A stretch of 10,713 nucleotides of DNA from JAWXUE01 sp044432865. GTDB lineage: Bacteria > Bacillota_I > Bacilli_A > Acholeplasmatales > Anaeroplasmataceae. The notes beneath the pieces were generated by a model. That model made no database searches and was not told the origin of the DNA. It saw only the letters and a list, made by a program, of their open reading frames with translations. Positions 1 to 8,215 of this stretch are shown piece after piece; the stretch's first letter is position 1, and each line of letters begins with the position of its first letter. Position numbers and translations under genes: made by a program. The DNA is taken from assembly GCA_044432865.1 (NCBI GenBank), contig JAWXUF010000039.1, forward strand, positions 1 through 10,713, written 5' to 3'.

Positions 1-19
1 TTGTAATTAAATGCTATTT

Positions 20-48
20 TTGATAATATATAGTATATATAATATAAA
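20..48 (+). promoter_or_regulatory. Candidate sigma-A promoter for the surface protein gene
   Basis: TTGATA at 20-25 and TATAAA at 43-48 are separated by 17 bases, a good sigma-A-like match. The predicted start (about 55) would fall inside the Shine-Dalgarno AAGGAG (53-58), leaving a truncated leader, which weakens the call. Alternatives are TATAAT at 38-43 without a good -35, or TTGTAA (1-6) with TAATAT (24-29) at 17-base spacing, which would give a leader of about 30 bases. The AT-rich sequence makes chance matches likely. Confidence 0.35.
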
Positions 49-65
49 TAAAAAGGAGATAACAA

Positions 66-2912
66 ATGAAAAAAATAATAATTGTTTTAATATCATGTTT
101 TAGTTTTTTTGTATGTTTCCTTAATCAATACGATACAAAAGAATTAATTGAGGTAGTAGAAGTTAATACATTAAATTCTAATAATAAAAAGATGGAAGAT
201 TATTACTATGATGGAGAAGAATACGTTACATACCTAACAGACTCATATTCTAAACTTGTATATTCATCTGCTGGGACTATAGATATGGAATATGATCATC
301 AAGGAGATAAAATTTCATTATATGGAAATGATAAAGAAAATCAATATGAAAAAGGAATAGCATCATCAAATTCAAATACTGGATTTACATTTACATCAGT
401 ACAAGAATATGGATATGAATACTTTGAAACATATGTTGGAGTACATGTAATTGCACGTGATGCTGGAAGAACACCATCATTTAAATTCGAAATACTTACT
501 GATGGAGAAATAGCATATACAAAAACATATAGCAATGCATACGCAGAACAAGAATTTGTAAGTATACCATTAGAAGGTGTTGAAGTATTACAAATATTCG
601 TAAAAATAATAAATAGTAGTGGAAGTGGAAATTATGCTGGATATGGAGATCCATTATTTAGAAAAGCTGCCCCAACGCCATATCTAGATGTATTTGATAT
701 GGAATTTAGTAATCCTGATCAAGTTACATCATTAAATCTATTAGAATATGCAAAAGCATATGATATGGCTGGAAATGATATATCTAGTTCAGTACAATAT
801 GAAACAGACTTTACAGAAGGTAAAACAGGAGTATTCTCATTAACATATTATGTATTTGATTCAAATGAAGTAATGAGAAAAAGAGAAGTAAGTTTATTAG
901 TATTAGATATAGATTATACACAAACATGGACATTAGAAGATTTTAAAACACCATATGTAAACTATCTATATCATGCTAGATCATCATACTCAAATCAAAT
1001 GAAAAAATTATTTGATTTAATAGTAGATGCTGGATTAAACTTTGATGATACACAATGGACAAAAAGATACAGATCAAATATTTATACATCACAAAATTTT
1101 AAATCATTTAATTTATATAATGAAGGAATATATTTAAAATATAGTGATGTAAATAGTGTACTTGATGGAATATGGGATTGTGAACCAAGAATATTTATGA
1201 TACTTGAATTAGACCTAATGGCAAGTTATTATTGCAGTACAGATTCATCAACAAACTTAACAAATTCTGCTGGGTTTTGGGCTCAAAACCTAACAACAGA
1301 TCAGTACAATTCAAGAATACAACAAATACTAGGAAATTCAGAGACATTTCTATCTTATGCAAAAGATGATATGACATATGCACAAAAATGGAAATATGTG
1401 ACTGATGCATACAACAAAAAAGTACATTATAACGATGGAGCAAACCTTTACAATTCAATGGGATTATTAGTAGCTAAGTGCAATGGTAATTCTCAAGGAT
1501 TAGTATACCTAGCACAAAGACTAGGAATAAAAAGTATCTACGCAGAAGGATGGTCAGACGAAGGGTTACATGCATGGACTTATCAAAAATTACCTGATGA
1601 AGAAGAATGGTATTTAACAGATAAACTCTGGTATACAACATTAGGGACAGTAGAAGGTTATACAAGTAATCATGCTGTATATTCAAATAGAACGTATACA
1701 TTCCCTAAAACATCAAACGTTGCATATAATAGCTACAATTATACTTATCCAAGTGTATGGGCTACATTTGTATCAGAAACAATAAATTGTGTTGTTGGAG
1801 AGAATGTTGATTTATACGATAATATTAAAACAATATCATCAATCTTTTCAACTGTTCCAACAATAGATGATATTTCAATTAAAATTGTATTTGGAAATAA
1901 AGAATATTCTATTGATCAAATACCATCATTATCAAATGGATTATATACAGCAATATATAGTATAGAGTATCATCATGGTTCTACAGTTATACTAAGAGAT
2001 TACGAAATTGATTTAGTAATTTTTGAACCTGAAATTGATTATGAATCTATTAATTCAAATTTAGTAACCACAACTGTATATGGTGGTGGAGCACAAAATG
2101 AAAATATGGACTATGATCAATCTAATGAAATAGAAGGTCTTGGATATAATTTAACAGATGGACAAAGTATTTCAATAGATGTTTCAGAAATTAATAGTAA
2201 TGCATTAACTTTGAAGTACTCTACAAGAATAACAGCAAGAACTAATTCTTGGACTATGGATAATTGTCATATTAGTTTAACAATTAAAATGGATGGAGTA
2301 AGTGTTGTAACTACTGCAAGTTTAAAAGCATGGTCTACATACATTGATGTATTCGTTTCAATACCTGATGGTACACAAACAATTACATTCACAAACAATA
2401 AACTTTCATCTGGTGGATGTCATGGAGCGATAATTGATATTCAGTTTGGTACAGTTTCTATTGCAACTCAGTATAGTACAGGAAATGGCGGAACTACCGC
2501 ATTATTTGTTGCTACATCTATTGGTGGATCAACATTATTATTTGGTGTAGGAGGATTCTTTTTATTAAGTAAATCTAAATCATATAATAATGAAATCAAA
2601 GATACTAAAGATAACAATTCAAAAACTTCTACAAAAGTAGAAACTAAATCTGCTACTAAGAAAGCTTCTACAAAAACAGAGGTTAAACCTTCTTCTAAGG
2701 TAGAACCTAAAACTACTACAAAGAAAACTACTCCTAAAGCAGAGACTAAAAATACTTCTAAGAAACCAGCTACTAAAGTAGAAACTAAATCTACTACTAA
2801 GAAAGCTACTCCTAAAGCAGAGGCTAAACCTACTAGTAAGAAAGCTACTCCTAAAGTAGAAACAAAAACTGCTGCTAAGAAGACTACGAAAAAAACTGAT
2901 GAAAATAAATAA
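66..2912 (+). CDS. Secreted, membrane-anchored NPCBM + transglutaminase-like surface protein with H1-like basic tail
   Basis: A 948-residue protein with a signal peptide (about 1-20: MKK then a hydrophobic run). Residues about 50-200 match the NPCBM/NEW2 putative carbohydrate-binding module. About 205-282 is an Ig-like segment. About 285-525 is a transglutaminase-like region with a visible triad: Cys472 (KCNG), His502 (LHAW) and Asp519 (YLTDKLW). About 575-655 is a second Ig-like segment. About 665-797 is a beta-rich domain, perhaps CBM6/35-like, with Cys734 and Cys785 as a possible disulfide. Residues about 811-834 form one transmembrane helix, and 857-942 are 13-residue Lys/Thr-rich repeats. 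No LPXTG motif is present, so the tail should be cytoplasmic by the positive-inside rule. The start is ATG with AAGGAG seven bases upstream. Known: bacterial transglutaminase-like domains act as proteases, crosslinkers or inactive scaffolds. Inferred: a cell-surface glycan- or protein-binding enzyme; the substrate is unknown. Thr codons shift from ACA near the N-terminus to ACT in the tail. Confidence 0.85.
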   Translation: MKKIIIVLISCFSFFVCFLNQYDTKELIEVVEVNTLNSNNKKMEDYYYDGEEYVTYLTDSYSKLVYSSAGTIDMEYDHQGDKISLYGNDKENQYEKGIASSNSNTGFTFTSVQEYGYEYFETYVGVHVIARDAGRTPSFKFEILTDGEIAYTKTYSNAYAEQEFVSIPLEGVEVLQIFVKIINSSGSGNYAGYGDPLFRKAAPTPYLDVFDMEFSNPDQVTSLNLLEYAKAYDMAGNDISSSVQYETDFTEGKTGVFSLTYYVFDSNEVMRKREVSLLVLDIDYTQTWTLEDFKTPYVNYLYHARSSYSNQMKKLFDLIVDAGLNFDDTQWTKRYRSNIYTSQNFKSFNLYNEGIYLKYSDVNSVLDGIWDCEPRIFMILELDLMASYYCSTDSSTNLTNSAGFWAQNLTTDQYNSRIQQILGNSETFLSYAKDDMTYAQKWKYVTDAYNKKVHYNDGANLYNSMGLLVAKCNGNSQGLVYLAQRLGIKSIYAEGWSDEGLHAWTYQKLPDEEEWYLTDKLWYTTLGTVEGYTSNHAVYSNRTYTFPKTSNVAYNSYNYTYPSVWATFVSETINCVVGENVDLYDNIKTISSIFSTVPTIDDISIKIVFGNKEYSIDQIPSLSNGLYTAIYSIEYHHGSTVILRDYEIDLVIFEPEIDYESINSNLVTTTVYGGGAQNENMDYDQSNEIEGLGYNLTDGQSISIDVSEINSNALTLKYSTRITARTNSWTMDNCHISLTIKMDGVSVVTTASLKAWSTYIDVFVSIPDGTQTITFTNNKLSSGGCHGAIIDIQFGTVSIATQYSTGNGGTTALFVATSIGGSTLLFGVGGFFLLSKSKSYNNEIKDTKDNNSKTSTKVETKSATKKASTKTEVKPSSKVEPKTTTKKTTPKAETKNTSKKPATKVETKSTTKKATPKAEAKPTSKKATPKVETKTAAKKTTKKTDENK
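2634..2891 (+). repeat. 39-bp (13-residue) tandem repeats encoding the Lys-rich tail
   Basis: The C-terminal tail of the surface protein is built of degenerate 13-residue units of the form K-[VA]-E-x-K-x3-K-K-x3, starting at residues 857, 878, 891, 904, 917 and 930, with one shortened 8-residue unit at 870-877. Codons are similar across units (AAA GTA GAA ACT AAA), suggesting expansion by duplication. Unit number could vary between strains without breaking the reading frame. Confidence 0.85.
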
Positions 2913-2957
2913 AAGAATGGTACCTGAGGATTAAATACCTCAAGTACCATTCTTTTT
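2911..2957. terminator. Bidirectional intrinsic terminator between convergent genes
   Basis: An 18-pair hairpin with one mismatch: arm 2911-2929 pairs with 2938-2956 (C2924/A2943 unpaired) around an 8-base loop. A T-run follows on the plus strand. The flanking A-rich sequence gives a U-tract on the minus strand too. The stop codon of the plus-strand gene (2910-2912) and of the minus-strand gene (2956-2958) both touch the stem, so one element ends transcription of the surface protein gene and of the five-gene minus-strand operon. Confidence 0.92.
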
Positions 2958-4302
2958 ATTTTTTAGATATATCGTAAATTATTTTACATCCATTTGGATT
3001 CCAGTTGTAACTATCAGTATCATACCAATCCTCAGGTAAATCACCTTCAGAATAAGCTGTTGAAATTACAAGTAAATGACAATTTAAAAAAGCATTTGTA
3101 TAAATAGTTGTTACAGATTTAGCTAAATATATTTCTTTTAGATTTGAACAGTCTTTAAATGCATTAGAACCAATTGTAGTTAACTTAGTTAATGTACTAA
3201 TACTAGATAATGAAATACATCCATCAAATGTGTTATTTCCTATTTCAGTAATATTGTTACTCATGTCTACTGAAGTCAAAGATAAACACCCATAAAACGT
3301 ACTTGAAGGTATTGTAGTAATAGTAGAAGGTAGTTTAACAGATTTTAGTGCTTTACATTGATAAAAAACTGAATGTCCTAAATTTTCTAACTTAGTAGGT
3401 AATGTAACACTTGTTAAAGAGAAGCAATTATTAAAAACGAAATTTCCAATTGTAGTAACAGAACTACTAAATTTAATAGACGATAAATTATAACAATATG
3501 CAAATGCACTATCATTAATATCTGTTACATTTTTAGGAATAGATACAGATTCTAATGAAATACAATATTGGAATGCACTTGCACCAATAGTAATCAATGA
3601 AGAAGGTAAACTAATTGATTCTAAAGCATAACAATTATAAAACGCATATGTTCCTATACTCGTTACAGAAGAACTAAATGAAATTTTACTTAATGAATAA
3701 TTATTATAAAATGCATAATTACTTATTGTTTCTACTGATGATCCTAAAGTAACACTTTTTAATGAAGTACAATAAGTAAATGTATATTCATTAATAACAG
3801 TAATTTGTTTAGGAATAGTTATTGAAGCCAAAGAGTAACAATTTCTAAATGCGTATGCTCCTAGTTCTTTTAAACTAGAAGGTAAATTTATTTTTTGAAG
3901 ATTAATACAATTATAAAATGCACTTGCTTCTATAGAAGTAATAGTAGATGGTAGGACAATAGTCTTAATATAACTATGATTTAAAAATGATGATGTTGCT
4001 ATAGTATCTACTGTATAATTATTTTTTTCATAAGAAACAGTAGATGGAACAGTTATATAATCATAAAACTCATCATTAAACATTGAATCAGAATCTAAAT
4101 TAAGAGAAGTAAGAGATGCTGTATAAATAGTTTCATACTTAGCAACATAATCTTCATTATCTTTTTCATCTTCATTCAATAAATTTTCTATTACTTTATA
4201 TTCAAAATTAAAAATTTCAATAGGCGTTTTAGCTTTGCTAGAACAACCTGATAATCCTATAGTCATTATTATAAATAAAATAAAAACAGACATTTTTTTC
4301 AT
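2956..4302 (-). CDS. BspA-type leucine-rich-repeat lipoprotein
   Basis: A 448-residue lipoprotein: MKK, a hydrophobic core, then lipobox LSGC with Cys20 as the lipidation site, so it should be tethered to the outer face of the membrane. Residues about 21-100 are a linker entering the repeats. Residues 106-408 hold BspA/LRR_5 (TpLRR) repeats with F at 106, 129, 152 and onward to 405. That is 14 positions at an exact 23-residue period, most followed by Cys at the fourth place and by an LPSSL-like strand. A Trp/Asn-rich cap closes the C-terminus (about 418-448). Known: BspA-like LRR proteins mediate binding to host matrix or other bacteria in several mouth and gut species. Inferred: adhesion or ligand binding; no enzyme motif is seen. 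It is last in the operon, 43 bases after folD with no evident terminator between. The start is ATG with GGAGGTG (4308-4314) upstream. Confidence 0.9.
   Translation of the reverse strand: MKKMSVFILFIIMTIGLSGCSSKAKTPIEIFNFEYKVIENLLNEDEKDNEDYVAKYETIYTASLTSLNLDSDSMFNDEFYDYITVPSTVSYEKNNYTVDTIATSSFLNHSYIKTIVLPSTITSIEASAFYNCINLQKINLPSSLKELGAYAFRNCYSLASITIPKQITVINEYTFTYCTSLKSVTLGSSVETISNYAFYNNYSLSKISFSSSVTSIGTYAFYNCYALESISLPSSLITIGASAFQYCISLESVSIPKNVTDINDSAFAYCYNLSSIKFSSSVTTIGNFVFNNCFSLTSVTLPTKLENLGHSVFYQCKALKSVKLPSTITTIPSSTFYGCLSLTSVDMSNNITEIGNNTFDGCISLSSISTLTKLTTIGSNAFKDCSNLKEIYLAKSVTTIYTNAFLNCHLLVISTAYSEGDLPEDWYDTDSYNWNPNGCKIIYDISKK
3079..3987 (-). repeat. Coding 69-bp-period LRR repeats
   Basis: Fourteen anchor phenylalanines spaced exactly 23 codons apart (residues 106 to 405) mark 13 full repeats with no insertion or deletion. 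Cys follows at F+3 in twelve of them; exceptions are the first (His109) and the fifth (Asn201). DNA copies are diverged, so this is an old protein repeat rather than a fresh tandem duplication. Confidence 0.9.
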
Positions 4303-4345
4303 TGTAACACCTCCAAAAATATTATTTGATTGAAATAACTCATCA

Positions 4346-5197
4346 TTACTTATTTAATTTTCTTAAATATAATTCATAAGTATTTTCTAATAAACATGCA
4401 ATAGTCATAGGACCTACACCACCTGGTACTTTAGTTATAACAGAAGTTTTATTTTTAACATTATCAAAATCAACATCTCCACATAACTTTCCATTACTAT
4501 CTCTATTAATACCTACATCAATAACTACAGCACCTTGTTTAACCATATGATCTTTTACATATCTTTCTCTACCAATAGCAACAATTAATATATCAGCTTC
4601 TTTAGAATAAGAAGAAACATCAACTTTACTATGTAAAATACGAACTGAAGCATTACGATCAAGCAGTAATTTTGCTACTGGTAACCCAACAATATTACTA
4701 CGACCTATAATACAAACATTCTTACCTTCAATTTCAACATTAGCATGATCTAACAATTGAATAATCCCTTTTGCAGTACAAGGTAAAACAGATTCTCTTT
4801 TTTGCCATAAATAACCTGTATTCATTGGATGGAATCCATCTACATCTTTATTAATATCAATACTATCTAAAACTTGATATTCATCAACATGTTTAGGTAA
4901 TGGTAATTGAACTAAGATACCATCAACATTTTCATCATTATTTAATTTATTAATTTCATTAATTAATTCAGATGTAGAAATAGATTCATCTAATCTAATT
5001 AAAGTATTTTTCATCCCAACATATGTACAACCTTTTTCTTTACCTGTTACATAAGATAATGATGCTTGATTATTACCTACTAAAATAACAACTAAATGAG
5101 GTACTCTATTATATTTAACTTTGGCTTGTTCAACTTTTTCTTTTAAAGCATTTTTATTAATTTCTGATAATTCTTTTCCACTTACTACAATACTCAC
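4346..5197 (-). CDS. folD: Bifunctional methylenetetrahydrofolate dehydrogenase / methenyltetrahydrofolate cyclohydrolase
   Basis: This cytosolic enzyme of one-carbon metabolism interconverts 5,10-methylene-, 5,10-methenyl- and 10-formyl-tetrahydrofolate using NAD(P). Its 283 residues are the usual FolD length. Visible signatures are the catalytic YxxxK at Tyr49-Lys53, VQLPLP at 96-101 (Gln97), DVDGFHP around Asp120, the Rossmann dinucleotide site IIGRSNIVGLPVA (163-175), and the C-terminal PGGVGPMT (258-265). All key residues are present, so it should be active. The start codon is GTG (5197-5195), chosen because AGGAGG (5206-5211) lies eight bases upstream and the protein then begins like other FolD proteins. 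The upstream uppP stop TAG overlaps this Shine-Dalgarno, implying coupled translation. It sits between envelope genes, which is simply operon sharing rather than a pathway link. Confidence 0.97.
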   Translation of the reverse strand: MSIVVSGKELSEINKNALKEKVEQAKVKYNRVPHLVVILVGNNQASLSYVTGKEKGCTYVGMKNTLIRLDESISTSELINEINKLNNDENVDGILVQLPLPKHVDEYQVLDSIDINKDVDGFHPMNTGYLWQKRESVLPCTAKGIIQLLDHANVEIEGKNVCIIGRSNIVGLPVAKLLLDRNASVRILHSKVDVSSYSKEADILIVAIGRERYVKDHMVKQGAVVIDVGINRDSNGKLCGDVDFDNVKNKTSVITKVPGGVGPMTIACLLENTYELYLRKLNK

Positions 5198-5209
5198 TTT
5201 TACTTCCTC

Positions 5210-6055
5210 CTAGAATATATAACTAAATAAAACTAAGATAATAACTCCGAAAACTATTCTATAATATCCAAAAATACTAAAATCATGTTTTTTAATAAAT
5301 TTCATTAATCCTTTAACAGCAATAATTGAAATAATAAATGATACAATACTTCCAATTAATAATAGTATTAATTCAGAAGAAGTAAATACTCCAAAATTTA
5401 TTATTTTAATTAATGACGCACCAAACATAATAGGAATAGATAAGAAGAAAGAAAATTCGGCAGCTATAGTACGATCACACGACAATAACATTGCACCTAA
5501 TATAGTAACACCACTGCGTGATGTACCAGGTATTAATGCAAGTAATTGTACTAATCCTATTATAATTACAACTTTAAAACTCATCTTAGATATACTATCT
5601 ATTTTGAACTCTCTTTTTTTATTTATCTTCTCTATTATTATAAATAAAATCCCGTAGAATATCAATGAAATTCCAATAACAATTGGATTATTAAATAACT
5701 CTTCAATTTTGTCATTGAAAAGAATTCCTATTATTGCTGCTGGGATGCATGCAATTATAACTTTAATCCATAAATTCCATTTTTCTTTACATAAAGAAGA
5801 AGTAAATGATATTTTATCATTTACTTCAATTGGTATTAATCTTTTAAAGAATGTAACTACAATAGCTAATATTGCACCAAGTTGTATTACAACATCAAAC
5901 ATATTAAAAAAATCATTTGTAAGAGTAGTATTAGTAAACTGAGTTATAATCTCCCTAACAACAATAATATGTCCTGTACTACTTATTGGTAACCATTCTG
6001 TAATCCCCTCAACTACAGCTAATATAATAACTAAAATTAAATCAATAAAACTCAT
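5210..6055 (-). CDS. uppP: Undecaprenyl-diphosphatase (BacA family)
   Basis: This integral membrane phosphatase converts undecaprenyl diphosphate to undecaprenyl phosphate, recycling the carrier lipid for peptidoglycan and other wall polymers; higher dosage is known to give bacitracin resistance. The protein has 281 residues, typical of the family, and multiple hydrophobic helices. The two active-site motifs are intact: EGITEWLPISSTGH at 16-29 (Glu16, Glu20, His29) and PGTSRSG at 176-182 (Ser179, Arg180). ATG start with AGGAGAG (6061-6067) six bases upstream. The stop is TAG, embedded in folD's Shine-Dalgarno, and the upstream cls stop is likewise embedded in this gene's. The intergenic gaps are about ten bases, so it is surely co-transcribed with cls and folD. 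Confidence 0.97.
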   Translation of the reverse strand: MSFIDLILVIILAVVEGITEWLPISSTGHIIVVREIITQFTNTTLTNDFFNMFDVVIQLGAILAIVVTFFKRLIPIEVNDKISFTSSLCKEKWNLWIKVIIACIPAAIIGILFNDKIEELFNNPIVIGISLIFYGILFIIIEKINKKREFKIDSISKMSFKVVIIIGLVQLLALIPGTSRSGVTILGAMLLSCDRTIAAEFSFFLSIPIMFGASLIKIINFGVFTSSELILLLIGSIVSFIISIIAVKGLMKFIKKHDFSIFGYYRIVFGVIILVLFSYIF

Positions 6056-6065
6056 AAATTCTCTC

Positions 6066-7598
6066 CTATAATAACGGTCCTAGTAAAGTAAAAGCAAAAG
6101 CTCTTATTCTATTAGTAATTGAACGATTGTTCCATTCATCTAATTCAATCTTTTTAGATAAATTTAATGCATTAACAAAATCCTTTTGCATTTCCTTTAC
6201 TGAATCCGTATTTATTAACAAGTTACCACATTCAAAATTAAGAAACAAACTTCTATAATCTACATTTACAGTACCTATAAATGCATACTTTCCATCTACT
6301 ATGATATTTTTAGCATGATTAAATCCTGGAGTGTATCTATACACTTCACCACCACTTAATATAATATTATTACAATGTTCTAAAGTAACAGGAAAGAAGA
6401 ACTTCTTATCTGATATTTCAGGAAGTAATATTTTAACATCAACACCACTTTTTATCGCTTGTGCTATAGCATTGATAAATGCTATATCAATAATAAAATA
6501 AGGTGTTGATATATAAATTGATTTTTGTGCGTTATTTATCAAGGAAAGAAACAAATCATAAGATGGTGACTTCTTTGTAATAGGACCATCTCCAAATGGA
6601 AATATATATCCTTTTGATATTGAATCATTATATATCGGTTTGTAATCTTCAATTACTAACATCTCTTGCGTAGACATATACCAATTTTGGGCAAATAGTA
6701 ATGTATACGAATATGTTGCTTTACCTTCAATTAATATTCCATTATCTCTCCAATGACCAAATCTATCTTTACGATGAATATATTCATCAGCAAGATTGAA
6801 TCCACCAGTATAAGCATATAAACCATCAACAACAGTTATCTTACGATGATTACGATAGTTTATTGTTAGGTTATTAGTACCTAATGGATTATATGCTATT
6901 ATTTTAATATTAGAAATATTATTTAATTTACTTACTGTTTTCTTATCAAGAATCTTATTACATCCAACCGCATCATACATTATCTTTATTTCTATACCAC
7001 TTAATGCTTTTTCTTTTAATACATCAAATAACTCATTAAATAATGATCCCTCACCGATAATGAAGTATTCTAAAAATATAAATTTTTTAGCATTCTTTAT
7101 TTTATCTAACATATCTAAATATATTGTATTACCATCATTAAAAAAAGTATTTTCTGTATTATCATACAAACAATATCCATCAGTTGAAGAATGAAGAATA
7201 GAAGCATGTTTAAAACCTATTAAATCTTCATTCTTCAATTGATTTAGTATTTCATCACAATTAGATAGTTTATCATTTAAATAAGCATTAATCTTTTTAT
7301 TCTTTCTTTTTGGTAATGTTCTTCCTGTACCAAAAATTAAATAGAAGCAGGCACCTGCTAAATTAAATATTAAAATTATTATAATCCAATTTAGTTTATA
7401 AGATATATTCTTATCTGAATTGTATATAATAGAAACACATAGTAATTTTACTATTAATGATATTATTGATATGTATGGTACATTATGAGTATGAAAGAAT
7501 AATACATAATATAATAATACTTGAATTAAAATAATTATAATTCCAATAATTGTCCTAGCAATTGCATAACGTCTTTTAGTTTTAAATGACGTTGTCAT
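6066..7598 (-). CDS. cls: Cardiolipin synthase, phospholipase-D type
   Basis: This membrane enzyme joins two phosphatidylglycerol molecules to form cardiolipin and glycerol. Its 510 residues match typical bacterial Cls. Three hydrophobic segments lie near the N-terminus (about 13-35, 41-60 and 68-90). Two PLD catalytic motifs follow: HRKITVVD at 251-258 (His251, Lys253, Asp258), followed by a GGFN motif, and HAKNIIVD at 428-435 (His428, Lys430, Asp435), followed by GTVN. Both HKD motifs are complete, so activity is expected. ATG start with AGGTGG (7607-7612) upstream. That Shine-Dalgarno contains the TAG stop of the preceding DUF523 gene, and its own TAG stop lies in uppP's. The cls-uppP pairing groups two enzymes of membrane-lipid handling, which may co-vary their expression (inference). 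Confidence 0.96.
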   Translation of the reverse strand: MTTSFKTKRRYAIARTIIGIIIILIQVLLYYVLFFHTHNVPYISIISLIVKLLCVSIIYNSDKNISYKLNWIIIILIFNLAGACFYLIFGTGRTLPKRKNKKINAYLNDKLSNCDEILNQLKNEDLIGFKHASILHSSTDGYCLYDNTENTFFNDGNTIYLDMLDKIKNAKKFIFLEYFIIGEGSLFNELFDVLKEKALSGIEIKIMYDAVGCNKILDKKTVSKLNNISNIKIIAYNPLGTNNLTINYRNHRKITVVDGLYAYTGGFNLADEYIHRKDRFGHWRDNGILIEGKATYSYTLLFAQNWYMSTQEMLVIEDYKPIYNDSISKGYIFPFGDGPITKKSPSYDLFLSLINNAQKSIYISTPYFIIDIAFINAIAQAIKSGVDVKILLPEISDKKFFFPVTLEHCNNIILSGGEVYRYTPGFNHAKNIIVDGKYAFIGTVNVDYRSLFLNFECGNLLINTDSVKEMQKDFVNALNLSKKIELDEWNNRSITNRIRAFAFTLLGPLL

Positions 7599-7610
7599 TT
7601 TTCATTCCAC

Positions 7611-8033
7611 CTACTTGAATATATCTATTTCATTTATAACTTCAATTCCATTTTCTTTAAGTAAAGAAGTAGTAACACCACTACCATCAATTAAGTTTCC
7701 AGAGAACGTACCATCATAAATTTTAGTTACACCACATGAAGGACTTTTCTCTTTTAATACAGCTAATTTAATATTATGCTTCTTACATAACTCTAATGCT
7801 AAATTAGCACCCTTATTAAATTCAAATGTTTTATCTTCATTGTTTTTATTTATAACTTTATTATTTAGTATCTCACAAGATACTCGAGGTATACTTAATC
7901 CACCAGAAACTTCAGGACAAAATTGGATAATTTCATATCCGACTAATTTACTTTTAACATCACATAAATTATTTGATCCATTATACTTACAGTTAACTCC
8001 TAACAGACAAGCAGATACTAATACTTTTTCCAT
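7611..8033 (-). CDS. DUF523 family protein (YbbK / thiouracil-desulfidase TudS-like)
   Basis: A 140-residue protein carrying the full DUF523 pattern: CLLGVNCKYNG at 9-19 (Cys9, Cys15), CPEVSGGLSIPR at 39-50 (Cys39), KEKSPSCG at 94-101 (Cys100), then YDGTFSG and a GSGVT segment. Known: a DUF523 member, TudS, is an iron-sulfur desulfidase of thiouracil that binds its [4Fe-4S] cluster through three conserved cysteines. Most DUF523 proteins remain uncharacterised. Inferred: an Fe-S cytosolic protein, possibly a desulfidase in thiolated-base salvage; substrate uncertain. First gene of the minus-strand operon. ATG start, with a modest Shine-Dalgarno AGGAT about ten bases upstream and a strong promoter at 8130-8158. 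The TAG stop overlaps the cls Shine-Dalgarno. Confidence 0.92.
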   Translation of the reverse strand: MEKVLVSACLLGVNCKYNGSNNLCDVKSKLVGYEIIQFCPEVSGGLSIPRVSCEILNNKVINKNNEDKTFEFNKGANLALELCKKHNIKLAVLKEKSPSCGVTKIYDGTFSGNLIDGSGVTTSLLKENGIEVINEIDIFK

Positions 8034-8129
8034 TTACTTCACATCCTAACTTTTTTGATAAATTAAATTTTCTCTTAATTAAGCCGTTTTTTATTTTTAA
8101 CATTTTAAATTATATTTAATTATAATTAA

Positions 8130-8158
8130 ATTTTACCATTTTTCATTTACATAAACAA
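8130..8158 (-). promoter_or_regulatory. Extended -10 sigma-A promoter of the DUF523-cls-uppP-folD-LRR operon
   Basis: On the minus strand TTGTTT (8158-8153) is followed after exactly 17 bases by TAAAAT (8135-8130), preceded by TGG, making an extended -10 element. The predicted start is near 8123, giving a leader of about 90 bases before the DUF523 ATG. No other convincing promoter is seen before the downstream genes. Confidence 0.7.
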
Positions 8159-8215
8159 GAAAAGAAATATGAAAAATTGTAGCATAATATCCTTATATTT
8201 TGAATATAGTATATT

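Noticed and set aside
341..1701. Three minus-strand open frames (64-87 codons) opposite the surface protein gene
   Set aside because: Low-complexity translations with no family resemblance and no Shine-Dalgarno; they are fully covered by a strong plus-strand gene.
2468..2950. 160-codon open frame on the minus strand opposite the surface protein tail
   Set aside because: It is the antisense of the Lys/Thr repeat codons, its Leu/Val-rich translation is an artefact of that repeat, and its 5' and 3' ends lack a ribosome site or gene context.
5709..5942. 77-codon plus-strand open frame opposite uppP
   Set aside because: Antisense shadow of a conserved gene, with no recognisable product.
7840..8049. 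69-codon plus-strand open frame opposite DUF523
   Set aside because: Lies entirely against a conserved gene's coding strand and its start region; no ribosome site.
8183..8190. CATAATAT as a sporulation sigma factor -10 for cwlJ
   Set aside because: The -10 resemblance is fair, but no SigE, SigG or SigK -35 lies at the right distance, so it is only mentioned in the intergenic entry.
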